Below, one piece after another: positions 16,077 to 24,338 of a stretch of DNA of 64,000 nucleotides. Position 1 is the stretch's first letter. The number at the start of each line of letters is the position of its first letter. Made by a program: the position numbers and the translations under genes. This DNA is from UBA7672 sp965229115. GTDB lineage: Bacteria; Pseudomonadota; Alphaproteobacteria; Caulobacterales; Hyphomonadaceae. The stretch spans positions 3,534,001 through 3,598,000 of the forward strand of contig CBDDIR010000003.1 of NCBI GenBank assembly GCA_965229115.1. Reading direction: 5' to 3'. The notes under the pieces are model-generated. The model ran no database searches and was not told where the DNA came from. It worked only from the letters and a program-made list of their open reading frames with translations.

Positions 16077-17483
16077 ATGACGCAGATCCGCCGCCGCACC
16101 AAGATCCTCGCGACCCTCGGCCCCGCCAGCGATGGCGCCCTCAAGATGGAAGAGCTGCTCCGCGCCGGCGTTGACCTCTTCCGCGTCAACTTCTCCCACG
16201 GCACGCACGAACAGCACGCCGCCCGCATCGCCGCCGCCCGCGAGGCCGAGAAGGCGCACGGCCATCCGATCGCCCTCCTCGCCGACCTGCAGGGCCCCAA
16301 GCTCCGCGTCGGCGATATCGGCGGCGGCCAGTGCGACGTCCGCATGTCGTCCGAGCTTCGCCTCATCCCAGCGCAGAGCTCGGCCGATCTCGACACGATC
16401 CCGATCCCGCATCCCGAACTCGTCGCCTCGCTCCAGCTTGGCGACCGCCTGCTGATCGACGACGGCAAGATGATGCTGGTGATCGTCAAGGTCGACGGCG
16501 ACGTTCGCATCGCCCGCCCCATCGCGCCCGGCCGCATCATGAGCCGCAAGGGCATCGCGGTTCCCAACCGCCCGATCCCGATCCCCGCGCTCACCGAGAA
16601 GGATCTCGCCGACGGCAAGTTCGCGCTCTCCCAGGGCGTCGACTATCTCGCCCTCTCCTTCGTGCAGCGCGCGGCCGACCTCACCATGGCGCGCGAGATT
16701 TTCGGCGCGCACGTGCCGCTCGTCGCCAAGATCGAAAAGCCCACGGCCCTCGATGAGCTCGAAGACATCGTCGCGCTGTCGGACGCGGTGATGGTCGCGC
16801 GCGGCGATCTCGGCGTCGAGCTCTCGCCCGAGCAAGTGCCGATCGCCCAGCGCCGCATCGTTCGCGTCTCCCGCGCCCACGGCAAGCCGGTGATCGTCGC
16901 CACGCACATGCTGGAGTCGATGGTCGAAGCGCTCGTTCCCACGCGCGCCGAAGCCAACGACGTCGCCACCGCCGTCTATCAGGGCGCAGACGCCGTGATG
17001 CTCTCGGCTGAATCAGCCGTCGGCCGCCACCCGACCGCCGCCGTCGCCATCATGGACCGCATCATCCGCGCCATCGAAACCGACCGCGACGCCAACCCGT
17101 CTGCACAGGCCGCGCCCTGGACGGCCGAACCAACCACCGCCGACGCCTGCGCCCGCGCCGCTGCAAAGCTCGCTGACGATCTCGATTGCCCGCTGGTGGT
17201 CTTCACCCGCTCGGGCTCATCGGCCCAGCGCGTCTCCGCCACGCGCCCGAAACAGCCGATCCACGCCCTCACGCCCAGTCTCGAAACCGCGCGCAAGCTC
17301 GCCCTCGTCTGGGGCGTCAACGCCGATGTCGAACCGGAAGAGCCGAAGAGCTTCGATCACATCCTGGATGCAGTGAACCGCCACGAAGCCGCCAGCAACA
17401 TCAAACGCTTCGTCATCACCGCAGGCTACCCCTACGCCGCCGACAACTCGACAGACACGATCAAGGTGGTGGAGAGGAAGTAG
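16077..17483 (+). CDS. pyk: Pyruvate kinase
   Basis: Last step of glycolysis: phosphoenolpyruvate + ADP to pyruvate + ATP. The product has 468 residues. The start at 16077 gives the normal N terminus (RRRTKILATLGPAS), with AGGGA 9 nt before it; the frame itself is open further upstream. Visible motifs are FRVNFSHG, the LADLQGPKLRVG segment, VAKIEKP with the catalytic lysine, MVARGDLGVELSPEQVP, THMLESM, and a C-terminal regulatory domain with VFTRSGSSAQRVSATRP. It ends 9 nt from the convergent response-regulator gene. Confidence 0.96.
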   Translation: MTQIRRRTKILATLGPASDGALKMEELLRAGVDLFRVNFSHGTHEQHAARIAAAREAEKAHGHPIALLADLQGPKLRVGDIGGGQCDVRMSSELRLIPAQSSADLDTIPIPHPELVASLQLGDRLLIDDGKMMLVIVKVDGDVRIARPIAPGRIMSRKGIAVPNRPIPIPALTEKDLADGKFALSQGVDYLALSFVQRAADLTMAREIFGAHVPLVAKIEKPTALDELEDIVALSDAVMVARGDLGVELSPEQVPIAQRRIVRVSRAHGKPVIVATHMLESMVEALVPTRAEANDVATAVYQGADAVMLSAESAVGRHPTAAVAIMDRIIRAIETDRDANPSAQAAPWTAEPTTADACARAAAKLADDLDCPLVVFTRSGSSAQRVSATRPKQPIHALTPSLETARKLALVWGVNADVEPEEPKSFDHILDAVNRHEAASNIKRFVITAGYPYAADNSTDTIKVVERK

Positions 17484-17492
17484 GCGCGCGGC

Positions 17493-17999
17493 CTAGATAA
17501 TCAGGTCGTCGGCGTCGATGGGCGCCTGGACGCGGCGGTCGATCAGGACGGGGATCGAGCGGCGGCGGCGATCCGGGCCGAAGAAGGTCGGCGTCGATAC
17601 GAACGGGCGGCGCGTGTTGGTGACGGCGACGATCTTGCTCCAGATCGTCTGGGGCGACACGGGCTTGCAGAGGATTTCGTCGGCGCCCGCGTCGCGAAGT
17701 TCCTGGATCGTCTTCGGCGTCGTATCGGCGGTGCAGGCGATGATCGGCACGAACCGGCTGCTGGAGTTGGACGTGCGGACCAGGCGGATGAACTCCGCCC
17801 CGGTCTGCGGGCCAAGCCTGTAGTCGGCGATGACGAGGTCGATCGGATTGCTGCGCAGGATGTAAAGCCCCTCGGCCACATCTCCGGCAGTCGCGATCGT
17901 ACGGATGCCCAGTCCATTCAGCATCAGGCGCATGACCTGACGCATGAAGTGGTGGTCGTCCAGGACGAGAACGGAAAGACTATCGACGCGCGGTGACAC
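17493..17999 (-). CDS. Single-domain response regulator with basic C-terminal tail
   Basis: A 168-residue protein starting at GTG with GGAG 6 nt upstream. The receiver domain spans about residues 8-128: acidic D14/D15, phosphoacceptor D59 (LVIADYRL), T90 and K112. After it comes an FFGPDRRRRSIPV tail, a motif I associate with alphaproteobacterial receiver proteins, but no DNA-binding domain. No histidine kinase is nearby, so it is an orphan. It probably acts by protein-protein contact. Confidence 0.85.
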   Translation of the reverse strand: MSPRVDSLSVLVLDDHHFMRQVMRLMLNGLGIRTIATAGDVAEGLYILRSNPIDLVIADYRLGPQTGAEFIRLVRTSNSSSRFVPIIACTADTTPKTIQELRDAGADEILCKPVSPQTIWSKIVAVTNTRRPFVSTPTFFGPDRRRRSIPVLIDRRVQAPIDADDLII

Positions 18000-18098
18000 G
18001 AGGATCTCCGATGATCCGTGATAGTAGCGGAGAAGTCTCGTGATACGGCGAATATGGGCGGCTCAATTCGAACCGCCCGGTCAAGGATCGATTAACCG

Positions 18099-18971
18099 CT
18101 ATTCGAAGTCGGGTTCGGCCGAGAAGAGCTGGCCCGGATAGTCCTTCGAAACGCCGTTCGGGAAGTTGGCATCGCGCTTCTGCATGAAGCTCTCGATCCC
18201 CTCTTTCACGTCCGCCGATTGCCCGCGCGATTGCAGCGCACGGCTGTCGATCTTGTGAGCCTCCATCGGATGCTCGGCGCCCATCATCCGCCAGATCATC
18301 TGGCGCGACACGGCGATCGAAACCGGCGCAGACTTCTCGGTGATCCGATGCGCCAACTCCATCGCCGCCGGCAGCAGGGCGTCAGGCTCGTGAAGCGACT
18401 GCACGAAGCCCTTCTCTTTCGCTTCAGCCGCATCGAACACGCGGCCCGAATAGACCCAGTCGAGCGCGGTCGGCACGCCGACGAGACGCGGCAGGAACCA
18501 GCTCGAGCAGGCCTCCGGCGTGATGCCGCGACGCGCGAACACGAAGCCGAACTTCGCCGTCGTCGAAGCGATCCGGAAATCCATCGGCAGCTGCATCGTC
18601 GCGCCCACACCAACCGCCGCACCGTTCACCGCCGCGATCACCGGCTTCAGGCTGCGATAGATGCGCAGCACAACCCGCCCGCCGCCATCGCGACGAACGC
18701 CGTCATGAACGATCTCATCGCTCGAATCCCGCTTCGAATAGTTGAACGTATCCCCGCCCGCGACGCCCAGCTCCGCGCCAGCGCAGAACGCCCGGCCCGA
18801 GCCCGTAACAACCACCGCGCGAATGCTGTCATCCGCATCGGTGATGTCGAACAGCTGGATCATCTCGCGCATCACCACCGGGGTGAACGTGTTCATCTTG
18901 TCCGGACGGTTGAACGTCGCCACGGCGACGCCATCGGTCACCTTGAAATCGAACATCGTGAAATCGGTCAT
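18099..18971 (-). CDS. Enoyl-CoA hydratase/isomerase family protein
   Basis: A 290-residue crotonase-fold enzyme. The start (MTDFTMFDFKVTDGVAV) is taken at 18971, although the frame extends further. The oxyanion-hole segments are SGRAFCAGAEL and NGAAVGVGATMQLPMDFRIAS; FVFARRGITPEACSSWFLPRLVG follows with the usual glutamate. It hydrates or isomerises an acyl-CoA double bond, but the substrate is unknown. It is divergent from the methyltransferase gene at 19083. Confidence 0.9.
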   Translation of the reverse strand: MTDFTMFDFKVTDGVAVATFNRPDKMNTFTPVVMREMIQLFDITDADDSIRAVVVTGSGRAFCAGAELGVAGGDTFNYSKRDSSDEIVHDGVRRDGGGRVVLRIYRSLKPVIAAVNGAAVGVGATMQLPMDFRIASTTAKFGFVFARRGITPEACSSWFLPRLVGVPTALDWVYSGRVFDAAEAKEKGFVQSLHEPDALLPAAMELAHRITEKSAPVSIAVSRQMIWRMMGAEHPMEAHKIDSRALQSRGQSADVKEGIESFMQKRDANFPNGVSKDYPGQLFSAEPDFE

Positions 18972-19082
18972 GTTGAGCTCGCCGGATCTGAGACAAAAAG
19001 AAACGAGGCAGCCGGTGCAATATCGGCTAGGCATAACCATCTGCACCGGAAGGTCGCAGCTCGCAAGCTCAAGGGGAAATAC

Positions 19083-19748
19083 GTGCAAGGCAAGCGCGCC
19101 GTAGCGACGCTGGAAGATGCGAAGGCGTTCATCCGCGCCAACACGCGCGTCGCCACGATCCATGCCCTGCCGGTGAAGCTCTATCAGGCAGACGAGCTGA
19201 CCCCGATCTGGGAAGCCACCGAGAAGGACCTCGCTGCAGCCAATGTTGCGCCGCCCTTCTGGGCCTTCCCGTGGGCCGGTGGACAAGCGCTCGCCCGCTA
19301 CCTGATCGAACACCCCGAAGCCGTGCGCGGAAAGCGCGTGCTCGATCTCGCCGCCGGCTCGGGCCTGGTCGGCGTCGCTGCCGCGCTGGCGGGCGCAGCT
19401 GAAGTCGCTTCAAACGACATCGACCCGATGTGCGAAGCTGCTGTCGCCCTGAACGCTGAACTCAACGGCGTCTCGATCCGCTACATCGCCGGCAGCATTC
19501 TCGATGCGCCGCCGCCCGCCTTCGATGTGGTCGTCGCCGCAGACGTCTTCTACGAGCAACGCCCCGCACAAATGTTCCGCGCCTTCCTTGAGCGCTGCCA
19601 CGCAGCCGGTCTCAAGATTTTCGCAGGCGATCCCGGCCGCACCTACTTCCCGCGCGACGCCTTTAAACAGGCCGCCGAATATTCCGTGCAGACCACGACC
19701 GAGATCGAGAACCACCCGATCCAGACCGCCCGCGTGTGGACGCTCTAG
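19083..19748 (+). CDS. SAM-dependent protein methyltransferase (ETFB-lysine/Nnt1-like)
   Basis: A 221-residue protein. GTG at 19083 is chosen because AAGGGG lies 7 nt upstream and the homologous region begins soon after. Motif I is RVLDLAAGSGLVGVAAAL, with the acidic motif SNDIDPMCEAA after it and ADVFYEQRPA (motif of the seven-beta-strand METTL20/ETFB-like group) further on. The N-terminal PFWAFPWAGGQALARYL stretch is typical of this group, which methylates lysines on proteins. The target here is not shown. Confidence 0.8.
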   Translation: MQGKRAVATLEDAKAFIRANTRVATIHALPVKLYQADELTPIWEATEKDLAAANVAPPFWAFPWAGGQALARYLIEHPEAVRGKRVLDLAAGSGLVGVAAALAGAAEVASNDIDPMCEAAVALNAELNGVSIRYIAGSILDAPPPAFDVVVAADVFYEQRPAQMFRAFLERCHAAGLKIFAGDPGRTYFPRDAFKQAAEYSVQTTTEIENHPIQTARVWTL

Positions 19749-19760
19749 CGCCCAGACTTG

Positions 19761-20060
19761 CTATCGCTTTGGCTCGAAGCCTTTGACCATCAGCACAACG
19801 GCCTCGGTCCCAGCCTTCCGATCCTTCGCGATCTCAAGATAATCAGGCGAAGCCTTGAAGCGCTTGGCCTCAGCCTCATCGGGAAAAGCCAGGATCACAA
19901 CCTTGTCGCGCGGCCAGTCGCCTTCCAGCACGACCGGGTTTTCATCCGCGACCAGCACCTTCGCGTTGAACTGCGCAAACACGGCCGGGAATTTCGACTG
20001 ATAACGCCGATAGGCGTCGATGTCGGTGAACTTCAACTGGGCGATCGTATAGACGGTCAT
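19761..20060 (-). CDS. DUF1330 domain protein
   Basis: A 99-residue cytoplasmic protein with the dimeric ferredoxin-like fold of DUF1330: YTIAQLKFTDIDAYRRYQSKFPAVFAQ at the start, VLEGDWPRDKVVILAFPDEAEAKRF in the middle, and SPDYLEIAKDRK near the end. Function of the family is unclear. It lies 9 nt after the VOC gene at 20070 and about 0.8 kb after the LysR gene, all on the minus strand, so the three may form one transcript. Confidence 0.85.
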   Translation of the reverse strand: MTVYTIAQLKFTDIDAYRRYQSKFPAVFAQFNAKVLVADENPVVLEGDWPRDKVVILAFPDEAEAKRFKASPDYLEIAKDRKAGTEAVVLMVKGFEPKR

Positions 20061-20069
20061 CGAACTCTC

Positions 20070-20861
20070 TCAGGTCAGAACAAAGCGAACGCCGACAAGC
20101 TCCACGAACGGCCCGGTCGGAACCTCCCCCGTCGGCGCACCGGCGCGGGCAGCAGCAGCGAGGATCGCGGCCTTGTCGTGGCAGGCGAGGCGTACAGCAG
20201 AGAGCCCCTCGCCGCGATCATCCTCCAGCTCGGAGAACCGCGCCCGCGCATTGTCCAGCTCGATCGTCCAGACATTGCCGTCCCGCGTAAGTGGTCGCTC
20301 CAGCAGCTCGCTCCAGCGCTGCGCCGTCGCGGTCGGATCAACGCACTGCATGCGCGCACCCGTGATCGCCTTCACGGTCTGCGAGCGGTCGCGGCTGCGC
20401 CAGTCGGGCCCTGCCCACTTGTATGAACCGCTCATATCCTCGCCCTGCGGCGAGTGGCGGTCGATCGACAGCAGGCACCCGCCCGTATCACGCGGATGCA
20501 GATGCAGCGCTTCGCCCGTGAGGGCGCCCTCGCTGGACTTGAGATCCTCGACCAGTCGCACGCCCTGCTTCAGCAGATGCTCGCGGCGATGCTCAAGATC
20601 GTCGCAATCGACGATATACATATACCCGCCATCGCCCTTGCGACGCTCGATATAGCGGCCCGCCGCCGTGTTGGGCTGGGTCGGAGCGACGATCTCGAGG
20701 AATGTTCCACCCATCGCGAACAGCGCATTGTGCAGGCCATACTTGCCTACGCCGGGATCGCGGTAGCAGATCTCAAGGCCCAACACGTCGGCGATCTGCC
20801 GCTCGGTCGTCGCAAGGTCGCTCGCCACCAGCGCGATCTGTCTCAGCCGAAGATAGCCCAT
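20070..20861 (-). CDS. VOC-superfamily (glyoxalase-like) protein
   Basis: A 263-residue protein with two glyoxalase/VOC-like modules. The N-terminal one (about 4-125: LRQIALVASDL, HNALFAMGGTFLEIVAP with candidate metal ligands H44 and E56) is typical of the glyoxalase_3-like group, and the C-terminal one (about 160-263) is more diverged. Substrate unknown. It lies between the LysR regulator (14-nt gap) and the DUF1330 gene, which suggests a shared operon. Confidence 0.8.
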   Translation of the reverse strand: MGYLRLRQIALVASDLATTERQIADVLGLEICYRDPGVGKYGLHNALFAMGGTFLEIVAPTQPNTAAGRYIERRKGDGGYMYIVDCDDLEHRREHLLKQGVRLVEDLKSSEGALTGEALHLHPRDTGGCLLSIDRHSPQGEDMSGSYKWAGPDWRSRDRSQTVKAITGARMQCVDPTATAQRWSELLERPLTRDGNVWTIELDNARARFSELEDDRGEGLSAVRLACHDKAAILAAAARAGAPTGEVPTGPFVELVGVRFVLT

Positions 20862-20875
20862 CCGCGGTTCCCCTT

Positions 20876-21790
20876 TTATCTGCTCTCGTCTCTTCCCTCG
20901 ATCATATGCCGGAGAGCGGCCGTGCGCGAAGCGATGAAATCGTTGAACGCCCGCACATGTGGAAGATTGCGCATTTCATCGCGCGTCATCAGCAGCAGCG
21001 CGAAGTCGCCCTCATCGAACAGGAAGCAGCGTTCCAGCTCCGGATCGAGTTCGCCCAACACACACGGCAGCGGCCCACAGCCCAGCCCGCTCTTGATCGC
21101 GCCCGCAATGTTCAGGATGGACGACGACGCCTGCCGTATCACCGCGCCCGCAGCCTTCGCCTGCTTCATGAAGGCCGGCTCGAACCGCGCGATCTCTCCC
21201 GTGCCGGCTATGATAGCGTGCTTGCCCAGCTCCTCGGGCGTGCGCGGGATACCGCTTTCGCGCGCATAGATCTTCGACGTGTAAACGCCCCATTTGCCCG
21301 TCGCGAGCTTGCGGACAACGACCCCGTCACCCATCGGCCCCGGCGACAACGTTGCGGCGCGCAGCGCGATATCGGCCTCGCCACGCGACAGGTCCATCTG
21401 GCGATCCGTGATCACGGTTTCGATCTGCACCACCGGAAAGCGCTGGGTGAACTCCCGCAGCCAGGGCGTCAGCAGGCAGTCAGCCAGCACGTCATTGGTC
21501 GTGACCCGGATCATGCCGAGCAGCTTGCGGCTGCGCTGCTGCACCATCCGGGCGAAGGCTTCAGCCTCCGATTCAACCCGTTCGGCATTCTGCACCATCG
21601 CAGAACCGACCTCGGTCAGCCGGTATCCCCCTGCGGTTTTCTCGAACAGCTTTTCGCCGAGCGATTCCTCGAGTGCTGCAATTCTGCGGGCCACCGTGGT
21701 CTGGTTCACGCCCAAAATCTTGGCCGCAGACAAGGTACTACCGGCCCTCGCCACCGCCAGAAAGTGCCTGAGATCGCTCCATTCGAACAT
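20876..21790 (-). CDS. LysR-family transcriptional regulator
   Basis: A 304-residue regulator. The N-terminal winged helix (residues 3-62: WSDLRHFLAVARAGSTLSAA, NQTTVARRIAALEESLG, LFEKTAGGYRLT) and a C-terminal effector-binding domain are present. It resembles the branch that lacks the usual first-helix variations and often controls a divergent gene. Here the divergent gene encodes a glutathione S-transferase. The 160-bp spacer holds two perfect palindromes. Confidence 0.93.
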   Translation of the reverse strand: MFEWSDLRHFLAVARAGSTLSAAKILGVNQTTVARRIAALEESLGEKLFEKTAGGYRLTEVGSAMVQNAERVESEAEAFARMVQQRSRKLLGMIRVTTNDVLADCLLTPWLREFTQRFPVVQIETVITDRQMDLSRGEADIALRAATLSPGPMGDGVVVRKLATGKWGVYTSKIYARESGIPRTPEELGKHAIIAGTGEIARFEPAFMKQAKAAGAVIRQASSSILNIAGAIKSGLGCGPLPCVLGELDPELERCFLFDEGDFALLLMTRDEMRNLPHVRAFNDFIASRTAALRHMIEGRDESR

Positions 21791-21796
21791 GCGACC

Positions 21797-21823
21797 TTAT
21801 GCATAAATGCAGAACGCTCTGCA
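21797..21823. promoter_or_regulatory. Candidate LysR operator between lysR and gst
   Basis: Two perfect palindromes lie 6-33 nt upstream of the LysR start: TTATGCATAA (21797-21806) and TGCAGAACGCTCTGCA (21808-21823). The second has 6-bp arms and a 4-nt spacer. This is the usual place for a LysR site controlling both genes. Confidence 0.5.
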
Positions 21824-21950
21824 ATAGTTCTGATTGTTTCTCGATACGGGAATTTGTAACTCACTCTCACGGACGAGATGTCAAAAGACACCGCCGAAGC
21901 AGAAGACGACTCACAAGAAGACGACGCCAGATCGTACGAGCAAACTCCTC

Positions 21951-22706
21951 ATGACTCCCCCGGCCCCTTCCAGGAATGCTTCCCCTCCGACTTCCAGGAA
22001 GGCGCCGGCGGGCCTGCGGCTGCACTACGACCCCGCGTCGACAACGTGCCGCCCCGTCATTCTGTTTGCTTCAGAAAACAACATCCCGCTCGACTACCAG
22101 CTCAATGACCTGTTCTCAGACGAGAACCGGACGGAGTGGTTCACGCGGCTGAATCCGAACCAGGCCGTGCCCGTGCTCGAGCATGACGGCTTCGTGCTGA
22201 CCGAGAGCTCGGCCATCCTGAAATACCTCGCGGACCTCACGGACTCGCCCGCCTACCCGAAAGAGCTGAAAGCCCGGGCGCGCGTGAACGAGGTGATGGA
22301 TTTCTTCAACACCTACCTGATGCGCGACTATGTTTACGGCCTCGTCTATTCGCGCGTGCTGGCGCACTACCGCCTGCAAGGCATCGCGCACCAACAGGTC
22401 ATCGCGTTGCACGAGCCGCGCGCCGCCAAGCGTCTGAAGGCGCTGGATACGTGGATCGGCGCCAAGACCTTCATCTGCGGAAACGAGCTCACCATCGCCG
22501 ACTATTTCGGCTCGGGCATCGTTTCCGCGGGAGAGCTGATCAACTTCGATCTGCGCCCATACGCCAACGTTCACCGCTGGCTGAACACGATGAAGACGCT
22601 GCCGACCTGGGATGAAGTGCATGCCGGCTTCTATGGCTGGCGCAGCGCGATCGAAGCCCAGTCCAAGGCAAGAAACGATAACAAGAAGACGACCGAGGAA
22701 GCATAA
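21951..22706 (+). CDS. Glutathione S-transferase family protein
   Basis: A 251-residue protein. The N-terminal thioredoxin-like domain (about 20-95) contains STTCRPVILFASENNIPLDYQ and NPNQAVPVLEHDGFVLTESSAIL, the cis-proline and Glu-Ser signature for glutathione. The C-terminal helical domain has the NELTIADYFG N-cap motif. It begins with a proline/serine-rich stretch, so the real start could be slightly later; the ribosome site is weak. Probably detoxifies electrophiles under control of the divergent LysR protein. Confidence 0.88.
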   Translation: MTPPAPSRNASPPTSRKAPAGLRLHYDPASTTCRPVILFASENNIPLDYQLNDLFSDENRTEWFTRLNPNQAVPVLEHDGFVLTESSAILKYLADLTDSPAYPKELKARARVNEVMDFFNTYLMRDYVYGLVYSRVLAHYRLQGIAHQQVIALHEPRAAKRLKALDTWIGAKTFICGNELTIADYFGSGIVSAGELINFDLRPYANVHRWLNTMKTLPTWDEVHAGFYGWRSAIEAQSKARNDNKKTTEEA

Positions 22707-22838
22707 ATGAAAACACGAGTTCAGTACCACTGAGCCTACCCGGACCGGTCCTCCCATAAAAAACGGCCGGCCAGATCTGAAACGAGCAAAAGCCAAACCA
22801 CACGAGACCGGCGCATCACGCCGGCAGAGGAAGCAATT

Positions 22839-23402
22839 ATGTCTGCACATACGAACAACATCTACGCGCACATGGCCTTCGTCGTGATCGCCGGACTTCT
22901 GTCGCTGCAAGCCTGCAGCAAACCAGCGACAGCCGCGCAGACTGCTGAAGTCGCGACTGCGGAAGCCGAACACATCGCCGCTGCCTCGCAGGTCGATGCG
23001 GGCCGCTATCTGGTGAAGATCGGCGGCTGCAATGACTGCCACACACCGGGCTTTGCAATGACCAATGGCGCATCGCCTGATGAGACCGAATGGCTGACGG
23101 GCGACGCCGTTGGCTATGCGGGTCCGTGGGGCGTGAGCTATCCGGCGAACCTGCGCTTGTCCTTCCAGAACATGACGGAAGAGCAGTTCATCGACATGTC
23201 GCGCGCCGGCCAGGGCCGCCCGCCCATGCCGTGGCCGAGCCTGAAAGCGATGAGCGAGAAGGACCTGAAGGCGATCTACGCCTACATCAAATCGCTCGGG
23301 CCCAAGGGCGAGATGGCGCCGGCGGCGCTGTCGCCGGGCGTTGCGCCCGATCGTCCGCACTTCGTGTTCGTCCCGCAAATGCCGGCGCCGAAGAAGAGCT
23401 AA
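22839..23402 (+). CDS. Cytochrome c lipoprotein
   Basis: A 187-residue exported protein with a lipobox-like LSLQAC (C26) and a single CNDCH heme motif at 64-68; PPMPWPS near residue 130 provides the probable methionine ligand. YLVKIGGCNDCHTPGF is typical of small periplasmic class I cytochromes. Placed 83 nt upstream of the unknown exported gene at 23485 on the same strand, so the two may be cotranscribed. Likely an electron carrier at the inner membrane. Confidence 0.88.
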   Translation: MSAHTNNIYAHMAFVVIAGLLSLQACSKPATAAQTAEVATAEAEHIAAASQVDAGRYLVKIGGCNDCHTPGFAMTNGASPDETEWLTGDAVGYAGPWGVSYPANLRLSFQNMTEEQFIDMSRAGQGRPPMPWPSLKAMSEKDLKAIYAYIKSLGPKGEMAPAALSPGVAPDRPHFVFVPQMPAPKKS

Positions 23403-23484
23403 GCGTAGCGTACTGCCTGCCTCCCCCGGCGACACGGGACAAACCCGGCGCCGATACAACAACAAGAGAAGAAAGAATCTTCCG

Positions 23485-24213
23485 ATGAAGACCGAAGACC
23501 TCCCCATGCCCTCGACCCAGGTGGTCAAACGGGCGAGCGCACCGAAAATGCGCTTTCTTTATCCGCTCGCAGCCGTGTGCATCGCGGCCGTGTTCATGTC
23601 GCCGACCAGTGGCGAAGCCCAGACCAAGGGCGTCGTGCTGGTTGCGTCCTATGCATCCGCCAACGACATCGGCGATGATGCTGCTTTCATGAAGGCGCAG
23701 TACGAGCCGGTGATCCGCAAGCATCATGCGGCGCAGAAAGCGTTCGACGCTTTCTACAATGCGAAGATCGCCGAATACTGCCCGAGCCGCGACCAGTATG
23801 CGCGTTTCGGTTCAGCCTGGCGTTATGAGCAGGGCCAGTTCGTCCAGCCGAGCGCGCTGGCGAGCTGGAATGTCGAAACCAATATCGTCGTGACCGACGA
23901 AGCCTATGCGCCGCAAGACGGCCGCTATCGTTTCGACTTCTCGCACGTGCGCATGACGTTCGACGAGACGAAGGTGGATGCCGAGATCAAATCTGCCTGC
24001 GAGCGCGTGCACGCAGCCGGGCGCGACTTCCTCGCGAAGATCGATCCGGTGATCGCGCAGAAGGACTGGGACAATGCCTTCAAGCTCGAGCATTGGGCGA
24101 AGGGCCGACTGAGCCCGATCCGTCATGACCTGCAGGTCGCGATGGACGAGCTTTCGCCCGGCGATTTCAGCGAGATCCAGCTCGCACTCATGAATGGAGC
24201 GCGGGTCAACTGA
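23485..24213 (+). CDS. Exported protein of unknown function
   Basis: A 242-residue protein. A hydrophobic segment at about 26-44 (RFLYPLAAVCIAAVFMSP) after a 25-residue basic leader looks like a late signal anchor. The rest is helical, with no family I recognise; it contains EYCPSRDQYARFG and many aromatic and charged residues. The ATG follows a purine-rich AAGAGAAGAAAG. It lies after the cytochrome c gene and is followed by a strong terminator. Confidence 0.65.
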   Translation: MKTEDLPMPSTQVVKRASAPKMRFLYPLAAVCIAAVFMSPTSGEAQTKGVVLVASYASANDIGDDAAFMKAQYEPVIRKHHAAQKAFDAFYNAKIAEYCPSRDQYARFGSAWRYEQGQFVQPSALASWNVETNIVVTDEAYAPQDGRYRFDFSHVRMTFDETKVDAEIKSACERVHAAGRDFLAKIDPVIAQKDWDNAFKLEHWAKGRLSPIRHDLQVAMDELSPGDFSEIQLALMNGARVN

Positions 24214-24300
24214 CACAGCATTGACGATCAGAGTGGTCGCTCAACTCCCCCCGAGCACAAAGCTGCACCAAGAAGGCGGCGGACCACTCCTCCCTGACAA

Positions 24301-24338
24301 GCGCAGGATACCTTGCCCGGGTCCTGCGCTTTTTCTTT
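24301..24338 (+). terminator. Rho-independent terminator
   Basis: Stem GCGCAGGA (24301-24308) pairs with TCCTGCGC (24322-24329), followed by TTTTTCTTT. It should end the cytochrome c / exported-protein transcript. It abuts the 3' end of the convergent priA. Confidence 0.85.
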
